The notes: generated by a model not told the origin, from the sequence alone. DNA of 43,762 nt from CAZUQP01 sp964622455 (GCA_964622455.1 CAZUQP010000040.1:1-43762), one strand, 5' to 3'. Positions 24,527 to 33,048 are shown, counted from the first letter of the stretch. Numbers and translations are program-made.

Positions 24527-25667
24527 CTATCTTCCCCATACACATAGTTAAGACAACATTGAGTTGATCATCAAGCACGACCAAATCCGCATCTTTGCCC
24601 GCCGCAATACTGCCCTTTTTATCAAATATATTTAACATCTTGGCTGGATTTTCGCTCGCACATTTTATTGCATCAAAAAAGCTACACTGGGTAAATTGGA
24701 TCATGTTTTTTAACGCCGTAAACATTTTTAACGTACTGCCGGCGAGTGTTCCATCCGGCAACTTTGCAATTTGATTTTTAACATGGATAGTTTGACCGCC
24801 CAATTCATAAGTATCATCCGCTAAACATTTAGCACGCATGGCATCCGTTACCAAAATAATTTTTTCTTTATTTTTTATTTTAAAAATAAGCTCGACGATT
24901 GCGGGATGCAAATGCACACCATCCACAATGAGTTCTGTCGATACTTTATCTCTCAAAAGAGCCGCCGTCACTGTGCCAGGTTCCCGTTGGTGTATACCAC
25001 GCATTGCGTTAAATAAATGCGTGACGTGGGAACAACCCGCATCAATTGCTGCTATCGATTCTGCATACGTTGCATCTGTATGACCGACGCTTGCTACAAT
25101 CCCTTCTTCTTTTAAAAAATGAATTAGTTTCAAGGCGTCTTTTAATTCCGGTGCAAGTGTAATCAGTTTAATACAATGGCCTGAAATTTTTTGCCATTGT
25201 TTTATATCATCACTATTAGGCGGCAAAATATAAGCAGCTGGTTGTGCACCTATTTTTTTAGCGGATAAAAAAGGGCCCTCTAAATGCGCGCCTAGAATAC
25301 GCGCGCCATCCATTTTTTCTTGTTTTTGCATAAAAGCATGAATATTCATTAATGCTTTTTCAATCGCATCGGGTGCTGCTGTCATCGTTGTTGCAAGAAA
25401 AGATGTTGTCCCTTCTTCAGCTAATGCATGACTAATCGTTTCCAATGCGTGAAAATCACCATCCATCACATCACTGCCATTTGCACCATGAATATGCACA
25501 TCAATAAAACCGGGAACAAGGTGATAATTTTTTGGAAAAGTGAGTGAATCTCCCCGAATTTTATTTTCAGGAATAATCGCTTTAATTTTAGTTCCCTCGA
25601 TATCGAGAGCAGCATTTTCAACGATACCCTCTTCTGAATAAATAGCAGGGCCTGCGATCATTACCAT
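24513..25667 (-). CDS. nagA: N-acetylglucosamine-6-phosphate deacetylase
   Basis: The 384-residue amidohydrolase has the metal and substrate motifs LVPGFIDVHIHGANGSDVM, ILGAHLEGPFLS, VASVGHTDATY, HVTHLFNAMRG, IVDGVHLHP and ILVTDAMRAKC. It converts GlcNAc-6-P to GlcN-6-P and acetate. It is the last gene of the nagK-SIS-nagA operon and overlaps the preceding gene by seven bases. No transporter is visible, so cytosolic GlcNAc from wall recycling is a likely source (inference). Confidence 0.94.
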   Translation of the reverse strand: MVMIAGPAIYSEEGIVENAALDIEGTKIKAIIPENKIRGDSLTFPKNYHLVPGFIDVHIHGANGSDVMDGDFHALETISHALAEEGTTSFLATTMTAAPDAIEKALMNIHAFMQKQEKMDGARILGAHLEGPFLSAKKIGAQPAAYILPPNSDDIKQWQKISGHCIKLITLAPELKDALKLIHFLKEEGIVASVGHTDATYAESIAAIDAGCSHVTHLFNAMRGIHQREPGTVTAALLRDKVSTELIVDGVHLHPAIVELIFKIKNKEKIILVTDAMRAKCLADDTYELGGQTIHVKNQIAKLPDGTLAGSTLKMFTALKNMIQFTQCSFFDAIKCASENPAKMLNIFDKKGSIAAGKDADLVVLDDQLNVVLTMCMGKIVINH

Positions 25668-26701
25668 GTTTTGGTCACCTTTGTCAGATGTGAAGGTGCA
25701 TCAGGATTTAAACCACGCGCCAAACTTAAGCGTGCCATCATCACATAAAATGCCTGGACCATTAATAAAGGATCGCATATTGGATGCAATGATTTCGGCA
25801 TCGGCAACCGAATAAAATCTGTCTCATCCCAAGTATTTTCACTTTGAGGGGATGCCATCATCACTTTTGCTCCCATCTCATGAACGCGCTCCGCAATCGA
25901 AAGAGTCCCTGCAAAAGATTCATCTTGCTGCGCGAAAAAAAGTAGGGGGAAATTTTTGTCAATCAAAGCAAAAGGTCCATGCAATAATTCAGCGCTGCTA
26001 AAAGCTTCCGCATGTATTTTGGCAGTTTCTTTAAATTTTAATGCGGCTTCTTGGGCCGCTGGAAAGCTAAATCCGCGGCCAATCACTAATGTATTATGTG
26101 CAGGTTGATATCCTTTTATAGCCAAAGACCAATCCATATGGGCAGCATCCTCTAATGATGCAGGTAATTTGGCAATTGCATGCAATAAATTTTGATCTTC
26201 TTTAAACGTTGCGACAAACTGAATTAAAGCACTTAAAGTCGCTAAATATGTTTTGGTAGCAGCAACCGCCTTTTCTTTTCCTGCCAGCAAAGGAACAATA
26301 TATTCAGCCGCATTTGCTAATTGAGAACCCGTTTCATTGACAAAAGCAACCGTAATAGCACCCGCCTGCCGCATCGAAATCATCATTTCAACAATATCAG
26401 GACTTTCACCGGATTGTGAAATACCTAACACCAAACAATTTTTGACGGGTAACATTTTGCGATACAAAGTGAACACGGAAGGTGCCGCAGTCGTGGTAAT
26501 AATACCCGCTTCAATTTCTAATAAATATTTTGCAAATGTTGCCGCATGATCAGAACTGCCGCGCGCAATGGTAATGGCAACTAAGGGTTTCACTTCGCGT
26601 AAACGCGTCGACAACGCCTGCAACACTGGTTGATTCGCTTTTAATTGAGCACTGATTCTCTCCGGTGCTTCACGCGCTTCTTTTTCCATCTGCGATATCA
26701 T
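25661..26701 (-). CDS. SIS-domain glucosamine-6-phosphate deaminase (NagB-II type)
   Basis: The 346-residue protein has two SIS domains like the isomerase half of GlmS but no glutaminase domain. The N-terminus MEKEAREAPERISAQL resembles GlmS/NagB-II, and GISQSGESPDIVEMM and ARGSSDHAATFAKYL are sugar-phosphate loops. SAELLHGPFALI and the end MARLSLARGLNPDAPSHLTK VTKTW are typical. It should convert GlcN-6-P to fructose-6-P and ammonia, filling the place of classical NagB. ATGA overlap with nagK. Confidence 0.88.
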   Translation of the reverse strand: MISQMEKEAREAPERISAQLKANQPVLQALSTRLREVKPLVAITIARGSSDHAATFAKYLLEIEAGIITTTAAPSVFTLYRKMLPVKNCLVLGISQSGESPDIVEMMISMRQAGAITVAFVNETGSQLANAAEYIVPLLAGKEKAVAATKTYLATLSALIQFVATFKEDQNLLHAIAKLPASLEDAAHMDWSLAIKGYQPAHNTLVIGRGFSFPAAQEAALKFKETAKIHAEAFSSAELLHGPFALIDKNFPLLFFAQQDESFAGTLSIAERVHEMGAKVMMASPQSENTWDETDFIRLPMPKSLHPICDPLLMVQAFYVMMARLSLARGLNPDAPSHLTKVTKTW

Positions 26702-27603
26702 AAAGAATGACTCGCTTTAGCCACGTACTCCCGTATCATAAAAATAGCGCCGGTGTTTGCATCTGCTTGCCGCGGTACTAAACAAGCTCGCAATTCATCC
26801 CCTAACCAAGGCTCAATAAAAGGTGCAATGCCGCCAAATAAACTGCAGGGCAATAATTTTTCGCGATGACTTTGTGATTTGAAAAGCGCTGTACCTAAAC
26901 GGTCAATCGCATGCGCTGCTTTTTTCATTAAACGAACTGCTGCGATTTCCTCTTGTTGACTGTGATTGATGACAAGCGGTGCTAATCTTGCAAATTCACT
27001 GGAATTCGCGTGATTTGCCCATGCAGTAAAATGCTCAACATCGTTATTAAAAAAAGCAAAAACATCTTCCACTAAAGGTGATTTTTCTCCGCGATGATCT
27101 AACCATTGAAAAGTTAAACGCGCCGCTTCCAATCCTATCCAAGCACCGCTCCCCTCATCATCATGCGGAAATCCCCAACCGCCTGCACGTGTACCAATCC
27201 CTTCTTGAATTTGATAGCCAACGGCACCCGTCCCCACGATAATAATCGCACCTTCATGGCCGCCATGTGCACCTAAACACGCAACATGCGCATCCGATGT
27301 TAAATGAACGTTGGTGAAAGAATGTGGGCGAGATAAAAAATGATCGACAATTTCAGCGACTTCGCAGCCAGCCAAACCTAATCCTAAATGGAAACGATAA
27401 TTTTTATTGTCTAAACGAATGTCAGTTGCTTTTAGCGCTTCATTTAATGCATGATAAATCGATTCCCAGGATTTATCGATGGATAAACGGATATTTGCCG
27501 GGCCGCCAACTGCTTGGCCCAACAAGTAACCTGCGCTATTTTCTACGCGCACCTTGCACTTGGTTGCGCCGCCATCCACACCAATAAAAATGTCATCTGC
27601 CAA
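26698..27603 (-). CDS. nagK: N-acetylglucosamine kinase (BadF/BadG/BcrA/BcrD ATPase family)
   Basis: The 301-residue protein is of the ASKHA fold. It begins IFIGVDGGATKCKVRVE (phosphate 1 motif), has LTSDAHVACLGAHGG and IIIVGTGAVGYQI (adenosine/phosphate motifs), and RAGGWGFPHDDEGSGAWIG, which is typical of GlcNAc kinases. It is first in the operon. In context it phosphorylates GlcNAc for NagA and the SIS deaminase, giving a three-step route to fructose-6-phosphate. Confidence 0.88.
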   Translation of the reverse strand: MADDIFIGVDGGATKCKVRVENSAGYLLGQAVGGPANIRLSIDKSWESIYHALNEALKATDIRLDNKNYRFHLGLGLAGCEVAEIVDHFLSRPHSFTNVHLTSDAHVACLGAHGGHEGAIIIVGTGAVGYQIQEGIGTRAGGWGFPHDDEGSGAWIGLEAARLTFQWLDHRGEKSPLVEDVFAFFNNDVEHFTAWANHANSSEFARLAPLVINHSQQEEIAAVRLMKKAAHAIDRLGTALFKSQSHREKLLPCSLFGGIAPFIEPWLGDELRACLVPRQADANTGAIFMIREYVAKASHSL

Positions 27604-27665
27604 TGATTTATCCTCTTTCGTGTATTCTGTATGATATCAAAAATCGTGTGGGGTGATGGATTTTT

Positions 27666-28391
27666 TTATCTCTTTGAAAGATGCGAAATAGGAATACGCA
27701 CAATTCCATCTTGATCAGCCCCATGCTCTAACAAAGCATCTGATTGAAAAGCATGCCCAAAAATAACTTCGTAGGTGATCGGATAAAAAGAATCTGTATT
27801 TTTTTCTAAACAAACTTCATGTACATTACCCATGATCATCCCTGTCACTTGCAATTCATGAAAAAGTTGCGCATGATCACAATACCTAAACGTCACATAA
27901 TCAACATCTAACACAGGCTCCACAAACGACGTGTGTATCAACAAATCTCCTATGTCATGCATATCCACAAAATGCGGCACGATAAATGCTGCCTTTTGTA
28001 ATTCACGTAACGTATCAGGGCCCAAACTGCTCAGCATCAAAACACCTGAAGGCTTCAGCATTTTTTTACATTCTTGTAATAAGTTAGCAAAATCATGACA
28101 CCAAGGCAGCACTAAATTTGCCGTAATCAAATCCACCGTATGATGAGAAATAGAGACTATCTCTGAAGGATGAAGGGTCATGATCTGACTCTGTGGATAG
28201 CGTTCTGCCAGAAATGATTCCAGTTCCTTCCCGCCCCAGCTGATATTGACAATGAGAGCTGGCTTTATCGTCAAACAATCTAAACGCAGCAGCATTTCTC
28301 TTGCTGTTTCCTGCATTAAAACCGCGGCTTTTTGATAAGCATCAGGCGTACGCTGGTTTAATAATTGATTTAAATTGTCTTGGAGAATCAT
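27666..28391 (-). CDS. bioC: BioC-like malonyl-ACP O-methyltransferase with degenerate SAM motif
   Basis: The second half matches BioC well: LITANLVLPWCHDFANLLQE, LMLSSLGPDTLRELQ and FVDMHDIGDLLIHTSFVEPV are BioC-specific. BioC methylates malonyl-ACP to start biotin synthesis. In the first half the SAM motif I, normally D-x-G-x-G-x-G, reads VNISWGGKELE, so cofactor binding may be weakened or altered. The 241 residues are shorter than most BioC. The ATG at 28391 is one base from the GTG of divergent comF, so the two share a very tight start region with no clear ribosome site for bioC. Confidence 0.78.
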   Translation of the reverse strand: MILQDNLNQLLNQRTPDAYQKAAVLMQETAREMLLRLDCLTIKPALIVNISWGGKELESFLAERYPQSQIMTLHPSEIVSISHHTVDLITANLVLPWCHDFANLLQECKKMLKPSGVLMLSSLGPDTLRELQKAAFIVPHFVDMHDIGDLLIHTSFVEPVLDVDYVTFRYCDHAQLFHELQVTGMIMGNVHEVCLEKNTDSFYPITYEVIFGHAFQSDALLEHGADQDGIVRIPISHLSKR

Positions 28392-28392
28392 A

Positions 28393-29124
28393 GTGATTAA
28401 TTATTTTAAAAAAATAATAAACAGGTTATTACCTTACCCCTGTTTATTCTGTAAAAAAATGGCAGCATCCTCTCTGCATGCTTGCCAAGCCTGTTTGCAT
28501 GATTTGCCTATTTTACCCTATGGATGTCTAAGATGCGCTAATATTTTGCCAATTTCTGCGCAAAAAGACCTCTGTGGGCAGTGTCTAAAAAACCCGTCTG
28601 CCTTTGATGAGACGCATGCCATTTTCATTTATCAACCGCCCATTACCAGACTCATCCTTGATTTAAAATTTCATCATGCTTTAGTGAATGGAAGATTGAT
28701 AGGAGAGTTATTAGCGGAAAAAATTGAGCAAGAGTGGTATCGAGAAAAAACATTACCTACCGCCATTATTCCTGTTCCACTGCATCAAAAACGCTTAAAA
28801 GAACGAGGATTTAATCAAGCCATTGAAATTGCACGTCCCATTAAAAAAAAATTAAAATTGCCGTTATTAAAAATGCATTGCGCCCGCATCAAACCAACCA
28901 AAGCACAAGCTAATCTACCCGCAAATGAACGCAAACAAAATGTATTGAATGCATTTACCATTCGATATCCCATCAAACATCAACATGTTGCTGTCATTGA
29001 TGATGTGATGACAACAGGTGCCACACTCAATGAATTTTGCCGTATTTTAAAAAAACACGGCGTTCAAAAAATAGATGTGTGGTGTACAGCCCGCGCTTTA
29101 AATATTGATACGCACTCAATCTAA
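28393..29124 (+). CDS. comF: ComF-type competence/phosphoribosyltransferase-like protein
   Basis: The 243-residue protein has a four-cysteine zinc region (CLFCKK, CQACLHDL, CLRCANI, CGQCLKN) followed by a PRTase-like domain with AIIPVPLHQKRLKERGFNQA and the PRPP loop VAVIDDVMTTGATL. ComF proteins act in uptake and handling of transforming DNA. GTG 28393 is chosen because GGAG lies at 28382-28385; a TTG at 28375 is the alternative. The nearby pilN/pilO genes also belong to the type IV pilus/competence theme. Confidence 0.9.
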   Translation: MINYFKKIINRLLPYPCLFCKKMAASSLHACQACLHDLPILPYGCLRCANILPISAQKDLCGQCLKNPSAFDETHAIFIYQPPITRLILDLKFHHALVNGRLIGELLAEKIEQEWYREKTLPTAIIPVPLHQKRLKERGFNQAIEIARPIKKKLKLPLLKMHCARIKPTKAQANLPANERKQNVLNAFTIRYPIKHQHVAVIDDVMTTGATLNEFCRILKKHGVQKIDVWCTARALNIDTHSI

Positions 29125-29661
29125 ATAATAAATATCAAGCACCAACTCAGTTGCAAATAAACCATCCTGCCATAATCGAGACACTGTAAAATCCCCCACT
29201 ATCACCATCCAAGGCAAATGAGCAACCTGATTGATAAAATGCGCGGTTTTTTCGTAAGGACCGACAACCGATAGATACAGCGGCAACTTGATATAATCAT
29301 TTTCCTTTATTTTTTTAGCCTGCGTAAAAAAATTAAATTGCAATTTTTCATTTTTACCAATCGTGGTAATTTGATTGAGTAATTCTTTTAAATGAGTCGA
29401 TTTTATCATTTTCTTTTGCCATTCATCTAATATTTTTTTTGTTTCTGGCAATTCCATGGCTTGTTGTTCTAATGTTAATTGCTTATAAAGCAATGTGCTG
29501 GTTTCTTTTCTGATAGTTTTTGCTTTTTTTTGTTGCATTGCTAATTGTTTTCTCAATGGAGCAATATCAAAATGATATCCAACATAAAGCAACATACTGC
29601 AAATCAAAATAATCTGCAGATAAGGCCTGTAAAAATATTTTTTAAAAAAAATAATGGACAT
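29116..29661 (-). CDS. pilO: Type IV pilus inner-membrane protein PilO
   Basis: The 181-residue bitopic protein has one N-terminal membrane segment (YLQIILICSMLLYVGYHF), a coiled-coil of Q/K-rich heptads (residues 35-75) and a ferredoxin-like periplasmic end (LPLYLSVVGPYEKTAHFIN). This is the PilO layout. PilO dimerises with PilN to form the alignment subcomplex of the pilus machine. It is one base after pilN. pilP and pilQ, normally next, are absent; the gene runs into convergent comF. Confidence 0.82.
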   Translation of the reverse strand: MSIIFFKKYFYRPYLQIILICSMLLYVGYHFDIAPLRKQLAMQQKKAKTIRKETSTLLYKQLTLEQQAMELPETKKILDEWQKKMIKSTHLKELLNQITTIGKNEKLQFNFFTQAKKIKENDYIKLPLYLSVVGPYEKTAHFINQVAHLPWMVIVGDFTVSRLWQDGLFATELVLDIYYLD

Positions 29662-29662
29662 A

Positions 29663-30160
29663 TTATTTTATCCCAATATTTAATTGGAAATATCGATGTT
29701 GTTCCCTGGCGCTAATTGCAGTAATCACTGGCTGCTTAAATAAAGAAGTATGGGCAATATTTTCCATGAGGTGAATGATATCCAAATCAGATTCAGCCTC
29801 ACCTTCAAGCATAATCGTTTCCCGCACACGCTTTATCTGGTTCACGACAATCGTCTTTGGGATGGCGCGGTTGATTTGACCTAACACTTCTGCAGCTTGA
29901 TTATTTTTTTGGTATAGCCCAGTAATAAAATGTAAACGAGACTCTAAAGCGCTGACGTCTTGCTCGCGCGCCTCCCATGCACTGATTTCTTGTTTTTTTA
30001 GCAGTAAGATATGTAAGAGATGTGCATTTTTATTTTGTTGATAATGCAGTACTCCCTGCAAAGTAAAGTGCCATACCAACAAGCAAAATAAAATAAATCC
30101 GCCCCATTGAAGTAACAAAATGATCAACCGAAGTTTGGGTGCTTGCCCTGCATCCTGCAT
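29663..30160 (-). CDS. pilN: Type IV pilus assembly protein PilN
   Basis: The 165-residue bitopic protein has a membrane segment at about residues 12-32 (LLLQWGGFILFCLLVWHF), a coiled-coil linker and a periplasmic domain with VLGQINRAIPKTIVVNQIKR and LEGEAESDLDIIHLMENI, typical of PilN. The short cytoplasmic end would bind PilM, but no pilM is upstream; hipT is there instead. The ATG is preceded by GAGGGG. The set is reduced to pilN-pilO in this window. Confidence 0.82.
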   Translation of the reverse strand: MQDAGQAPKLRLIILLLQWGGFILFCLLVWHFTLQGVLHYQQNKNAHLLHILLLKKQEISAWEAREQDVSALESRLHFITGLYQKNNQAAEVLGQINRAIPKTIVVNQIKRVRETIMLEGEAESDLDIIHLMENIAHTSLFKQPVITAISAREQHRYFQLNIGIK

Positions 30161-30213
30161 ATATACCCCTCACACCTCTATTTTAGATCTTTAACAATCG
30201 ACCTTAGGTAACA

Positions 30214-31146
30214 TCAAATTTCTAATATCTGAGCGCGCTTGCTTAACAAATCAAGGTATTTCTTCTGCATGCGTTTGGACAAAAAACTATTTCCAATTAA
30301 TTTTTTCCAGAGAGGAATCACCATTTTTATTTCATGCATTATCTCAGAAATAACAATTTCATTTAATGCTAACCGTTCAATGCCAAAGTATTCTATCAGA
30401 TCTCGTTTCTTTAAATTATTTTTTTTACCATTTAAAGACAAAGCAATTTCTTCTGTTGGGTTCGCATGAGCAATAGTTGAATTGAGTAAATCATACGCCG
30501 GTGATAGCATCACTTTTTTATCTCGTGTAATGAGGGAGAAATTTTTTAAATGCATATCTTCATTGCCAATAAGAAAGTTAAATAATGTCAATTTAAACAA
30601 TTTAACCAATTCTATTTTTGGAAAAGTACAAAAATTTTTTATAACTGTTACTACTTTTTCCATTGAGCTATCATATTTTGTGTTTCGATTTAGACCTAAT
30701 AATTGCGCAAAATCTTCAATCGCTAATTTTTTGTTTCGACCTGATCGATCAAATCGTTTAATGAAATAAGTCATGCTATTATCTTTAGAATAAATCAACC
30801 CATGAAGAGGTACTTCAAGGTGAATGGTTGCAGCTAATGACATAGTAATTGCTTCATTTTCAGGTAGTTCAGGATAATGTTCACTTTGTGGTTTTAAAAT
30901 ATAGTGTCCGTATTGATCGACTATTGCAAAACATTCTTTTTTAATTTTTAATTGCGCGCTCAATTTAGGCTGAACGCCTTGAATCGACATTTTTCCTACG
31001 AAGGCTATGGCTTGCATACGTTGTTCAGCAGCACTTAATTCGAGTGAGTGAAGATTCTTTAATTGTGGAGACAATAAGCGTAATCCCCGTCGAGAATAGC
31101 TTTCTTGATCAGAAATTTTTTCGTATGTAATAGGGCAGAATTTCAT
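30214..31146 (-). CDS. hipT: HipT kinase toxin (HipA C-terminal domain)
   Basis: The 310-residue Ser/Thr kinase lacks the N-terminal subdomain of classical HipA, which is encoded separately upstream. It has the Gly-rich loop GKMSIQGVQPKLSAQL with the Ser-Ile-Gln autophosphorylation-type motif, YILKPQSEHYPELPENE, the catalytic loop FNFLIGNEDMHLKNFSL (Asp, Asn) and the metal motif LSPAYDLLNS. This is the HipT of HipBST systems (E. coli O127, Legionella), which phosphorylates tryptophanyl-tRNA synthetase in E. coli. It overlaps hipS by four bases (ATGA). Confidence 0.9.
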   Translation of the reverse strand: MKFCPITYEKISDQESYSRRGLRLLSPQLKNLHSLELSAAEQRMQAIAFVGKMSIQGVQPKLSAQLKIKKECFAIVDQYGHYILKPQSEHYPELPENEAITMSLAATIHLEVPLHGLIYSKDNSMTYFIKRFDRSGRNKKLAIEDFAQLLGLNRNTKYDSSMEKVVTVIKNFCTFPKIELVKLFKLTLFNFLIGNEDMHLKNFSLITRDKKVMLSPAYDLLNSTIAHANPTEEIALSLNGKKNNLKKRDLIEYFGIERLALNEIVISEIMHEIKMVIPLWKKLIGNSFLSKRMQKKYLDLLSKRAQILEI

Positions 31147-31451
31147 TCAATCCCCTCAATCGTCACAGCACCCACAACATCCTGACCCACCTTGACTAAT
31201 TGCGCAAAATAATCATTTTTATCTAATTTATATTTACGCAGCAATGCTTCTAGCATGCTGCCTTCAGGTAGTAATCCTTCAAAAAAAGGGGGGAATTGAT
31301 TAAATTCATATGTTTTTTTTCTGAATGGCATAGTCAGTGATACAGGCAGGCCTTGATAATCTGAAAAGTAAGTAAACGCATAGTGATGATTGTCTAATTG
31401 TTCTAATATCCCAGTGTCAATGTGATTTACTTGTATCAATGCTTTTCTCAT
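31143..31451 (-). CDS. hipS: HipS antitoxin (HipA N-terminal subdomain as a separate protein)
   Basis: The 102-residue protein matches the N-subdomain 1 of HipA: GILEQLDNHHYAFTYFSDYQ, then LPVSLTMPF and FPPFFEGLLPEGSMLEALLR, and it ends with GQDVVGAVTIEG. In HipBST loci this small protein is the actual antitoxin to HipT. It sits between hipB (three bases away) and hipT. Confidence 0.88.
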   Translation of the reverse strand: MRKALIQVNHIDTGILEQLDNHHYAFTYFSDYQGLPVSLTMPFRKKTYEFNQFPPFFEGLLPEGSMLEALLRKYKLDKNDYFAQLVKVGQDVVGAVTIEGIE

Positions 31452-31454
31452 CCA

Positions 31455-31682
31455 TTATTCTCCACGACGTGTTTCAAAAGGTGTTTCAAATTTTATGCGG
31501 ATATTTAAGACATCGAATACTTTTAACAAAGTCTTTAGTTGTACGGTTTCTTTACCTTTTTCAATATCAAATATCACGGTTTTTCCGACACCCGCTAACT
31601 TCGCAAGTTCTTGCTGCGATAACCCGCTTTGCTTGCGGCAATTACGCGCGATTTTGCCGATATCGATAGGATGAGAAGCCAT
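31455..31682 (-). CDS. hipB: HipB, XRE-type DNA-binding regulator
   Basis: The 75-residue helix-turn-helix protein has CRKQSGLSQQELAKLAGVGK followed by TVIFDIEKGKETVQLKTLLK, the standard XRE fold, and ends with an ETPFETRRGE tail. It should bind the palindromes upstream of its own gene (31706-31735 and 31782-31801) and autoregulate the hipBST operon. Start ATG 31682. Confidence 0.9.
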   Translation of the reverse strand: MASHPIDIGKIARNCRKQSGLSQQELAKLAGVGKTVIFDIEKGKETVQLKTLLKVFDVLNIRIKFETPFETRRGE

Positions 31683-31705
31683 AGAAATCCTGACAAATTA
31701 AGCAG

Positions 31706-31735
31706 CCTTTATTACTGTTATAGCAGTAATAAAGG
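31706..31735. promoter_or_regulatory. Palindrome upstream of hipB, operator candidate 1
   Basis: A perfect 12-base inverted repeat (arms CCTTTATTACTG and CAGTAATAAAGG) with a six-base centre lies 24 bases upstream of the hipB start. It shares the TTACTG...CAGTAA core with the second palindrome at 31782, as expected for two HipB sites. Confidence 0.7.
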
Positions 31736-31781
31736 GGAAATGATAGATAAAAAGCGCATTTTTACACGTAAAATATTCAAA

Positions 31782-31801
31782 TTTACTGCTAAAGCAGTAA
31801 A
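31782..31801. promoter_or_regulatory. Palindrome upstream of hipB, operator candidate 2
   Basis: A nine-base inverted repeat (arms TTTACTGCT and AGCAGTAAA, two-base centre) has its centre 71 bases from that of the first palindrome. It is also close to the -35 element of the divergent rhodanese promoter, so HipB might affect that operon too. Confidence 0.65.
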
Positions 31802-31809
31802 TAAAAACA

Positions 31810-31840
31810 TTGACGACCTATCCTCTTATTTGTGTATAAT
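31810..31840 (+). promoter_or_regulatory. Sigma-70-type promoter for rhodanese-grxC-secB-gpsA
   Basis: TTGACG (31810-31815) and TATAAT (31835-31840) are separated by 19 bases, slightly longer than ideal. The -10 lies 24 bases before the rhodanese start. Confidence 0.6.
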
Positions 31841-31864
31841 CTCACCCTTCAAAAAGGGGAAATT

Positions 31865-32287
31865 ATGCAAGATATTTTATTGTTCATCCAACATCATTGG
31901 GCTCTTGCCGCAGCACTGCTCGTGATTTTAGCGCTCTTAATGGTGCTTGAATTGATTAAAATAAAACGAAGCACCCGTAGTATTTCGCCTGCTCAAACGA
32001 CCCATTTGATGAATCATAACAAAGCCATCGTAGTCGATCTACGCAGTTATGACACTTTTCTTGGCGGACATATTTTAAATGCCATATCGCTGCCCTTGAC
32101 TGAATTAAAAGACAAAATCAAAAAAATTGAAAAGTTTAAGTCTCAACCCATTGTGATAGTATGCGCTACTGACGCTGAATCAGGAAATGCTGCAAAGGCA
32201 TTGACCGAGCAAGGATTTGACATTCAAATACTATCAGGCGGGATACGCGCTTGGCGCGAAGCCGACATGCCTTTAGTAAAAGGATAA
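31865..32287 (+). CDS. Membrane-anchored rhodanese-domain protein (YibN-like)
   Basis: The 140-residue protein has an N-terminal membrane anchor (WALAAALLVILALLMVLELI) and a single rhodanese domain with VVDLRSYDTFLGGHILNAI and the active-site loop VCATDAESGNAAK containing the Cys. ATG 31865 is chosen because AAGGGGA at 31854-31860 precedes it; an upstream start at 31832 would overlap the -10 box. The yibN-grxC-secB-gpsA order is the usual gamma-proteobacterial one. Confidence 0.9.
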   Translation: MQDILLFIQHHWALAAALLVILALLMVLELIKIKRSTRSISPAQTTHLMNHNKAIVVDLRSYDTFLGGHILNAISLPLTELKDKIKKIEKFKSQPIVIVCATDAESGNAAKALTEQGFDIQILSGGIRAWREADMPLVKG

Positions 32288-32290
32288 ACG

Positions 32291-32560
32291 ATGACTGTTA
32301 AAGTGATCATGTACACAAAAGAAAATTGCCCTTATTGTGACTGGGCAAAATTATTATTAAATAAAAAAAATGTGCCTTATGAAGAAATTCGTGTTGACCT
32401 CGATCTTGATCAACGTGCCACTATGGAACGTTTAAGCGGACGCCGTACGGTGCCGCAAATTTTTATTAATGACCAACCCATTGGCGGCTTTGATGATCTT
32501 TCTGCGCTTGAAAAAGCAGGAAAACTCGATAATTTATTACACCCTAACAAGGAAAAATAA
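32291..32560 (+). CDS. grxC: Glutaredoxin 3
   Basis: The 89-residue thiol-disulfide oxidoreductase has the dithiol site YTKENCPYCDWAKLLL and the glutathione-binding cis-Pro region RRTVPQIFINDQPIGGFDDL. Length is normal. It is three bases after the rhodanese gene and two before secB. Confidence 0.95.
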   Translation: MTVKVIMYTKENCPYCDWAKLLLNKKNVPYEEIRVDLDLDQRATMERLSGRRTVPQIFINDQPIGGFDDLSALEKAGKLDNLLHPNKEK

Positions 32561-32562
32561 CC

Positions 32563-33048
32563 ATGCAAGATAAAGCGGCTCCCAATACTCCTCACTTTGA
32601 AATTCAGCGCGTTTACACGAAAGATTTATCTTTTGAAGCCCCTAACACGCCGCATACATTTATCGAAGATTGGAAACCCGAAGTGCAATTAAATTTAGAA
32701 ACAAAAAGTAATCGCATTCAAGACAATGTGCATGAAGTGGTATTGTCAGTTACAGCTTCCGTAACAACCAGTAAAAAACCGGCATTTGTCGTAGAAGTTC
32801 ATTTAGCCGGCGTATTTTCGATTACGGGTGTCCCTGCTGATCAAATGCGGCAAATGCTCGGTAGTTTTTGTCCGAATATTTTATTTCCTTATGCACGTGA
32901 AGTGATTTCGGATACGGTTGTACGCGGCGGGTTCCCGCAATTAATCTTAGCGCCCGTTAATTTTGATGCACTCTACGCGCAACATCTTGAAGACCAACAA
33001 AAAAGTGGAAAAACTGAAAGTGACAACACCGAAGGAAAAGTCCACTAA
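32563..33048 (+). CDS. secB: Protein-export chaperone SecB
   Basis: The 161-residue protein has the SecB core: HFEIQRVYTKDLSFEAPNTP, ending the first strand region, and CPNILFPYAREVISDTVVRG followed by FPQLILAPVNFDALYAQ. SecB keeps precursor proteins unfolded and delivers them to SecA. The 3' end overlaps the start of gpsA. Confidence 0.96.
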   Translation: MQDKAAPNTPHFEIQRVYTKDLSFEAPNTPHTFIEDWKPEVQLNLETKSNRIQDNVHEVVLSVTASVTTSKKPAFVVEVHLAGVFSITGVPADQMRQMLGSFCPNILFPYAREVISDTVVRGGFPQLILAPVNFDALYAQHLEDQQKSGKTESDNTEGKVH

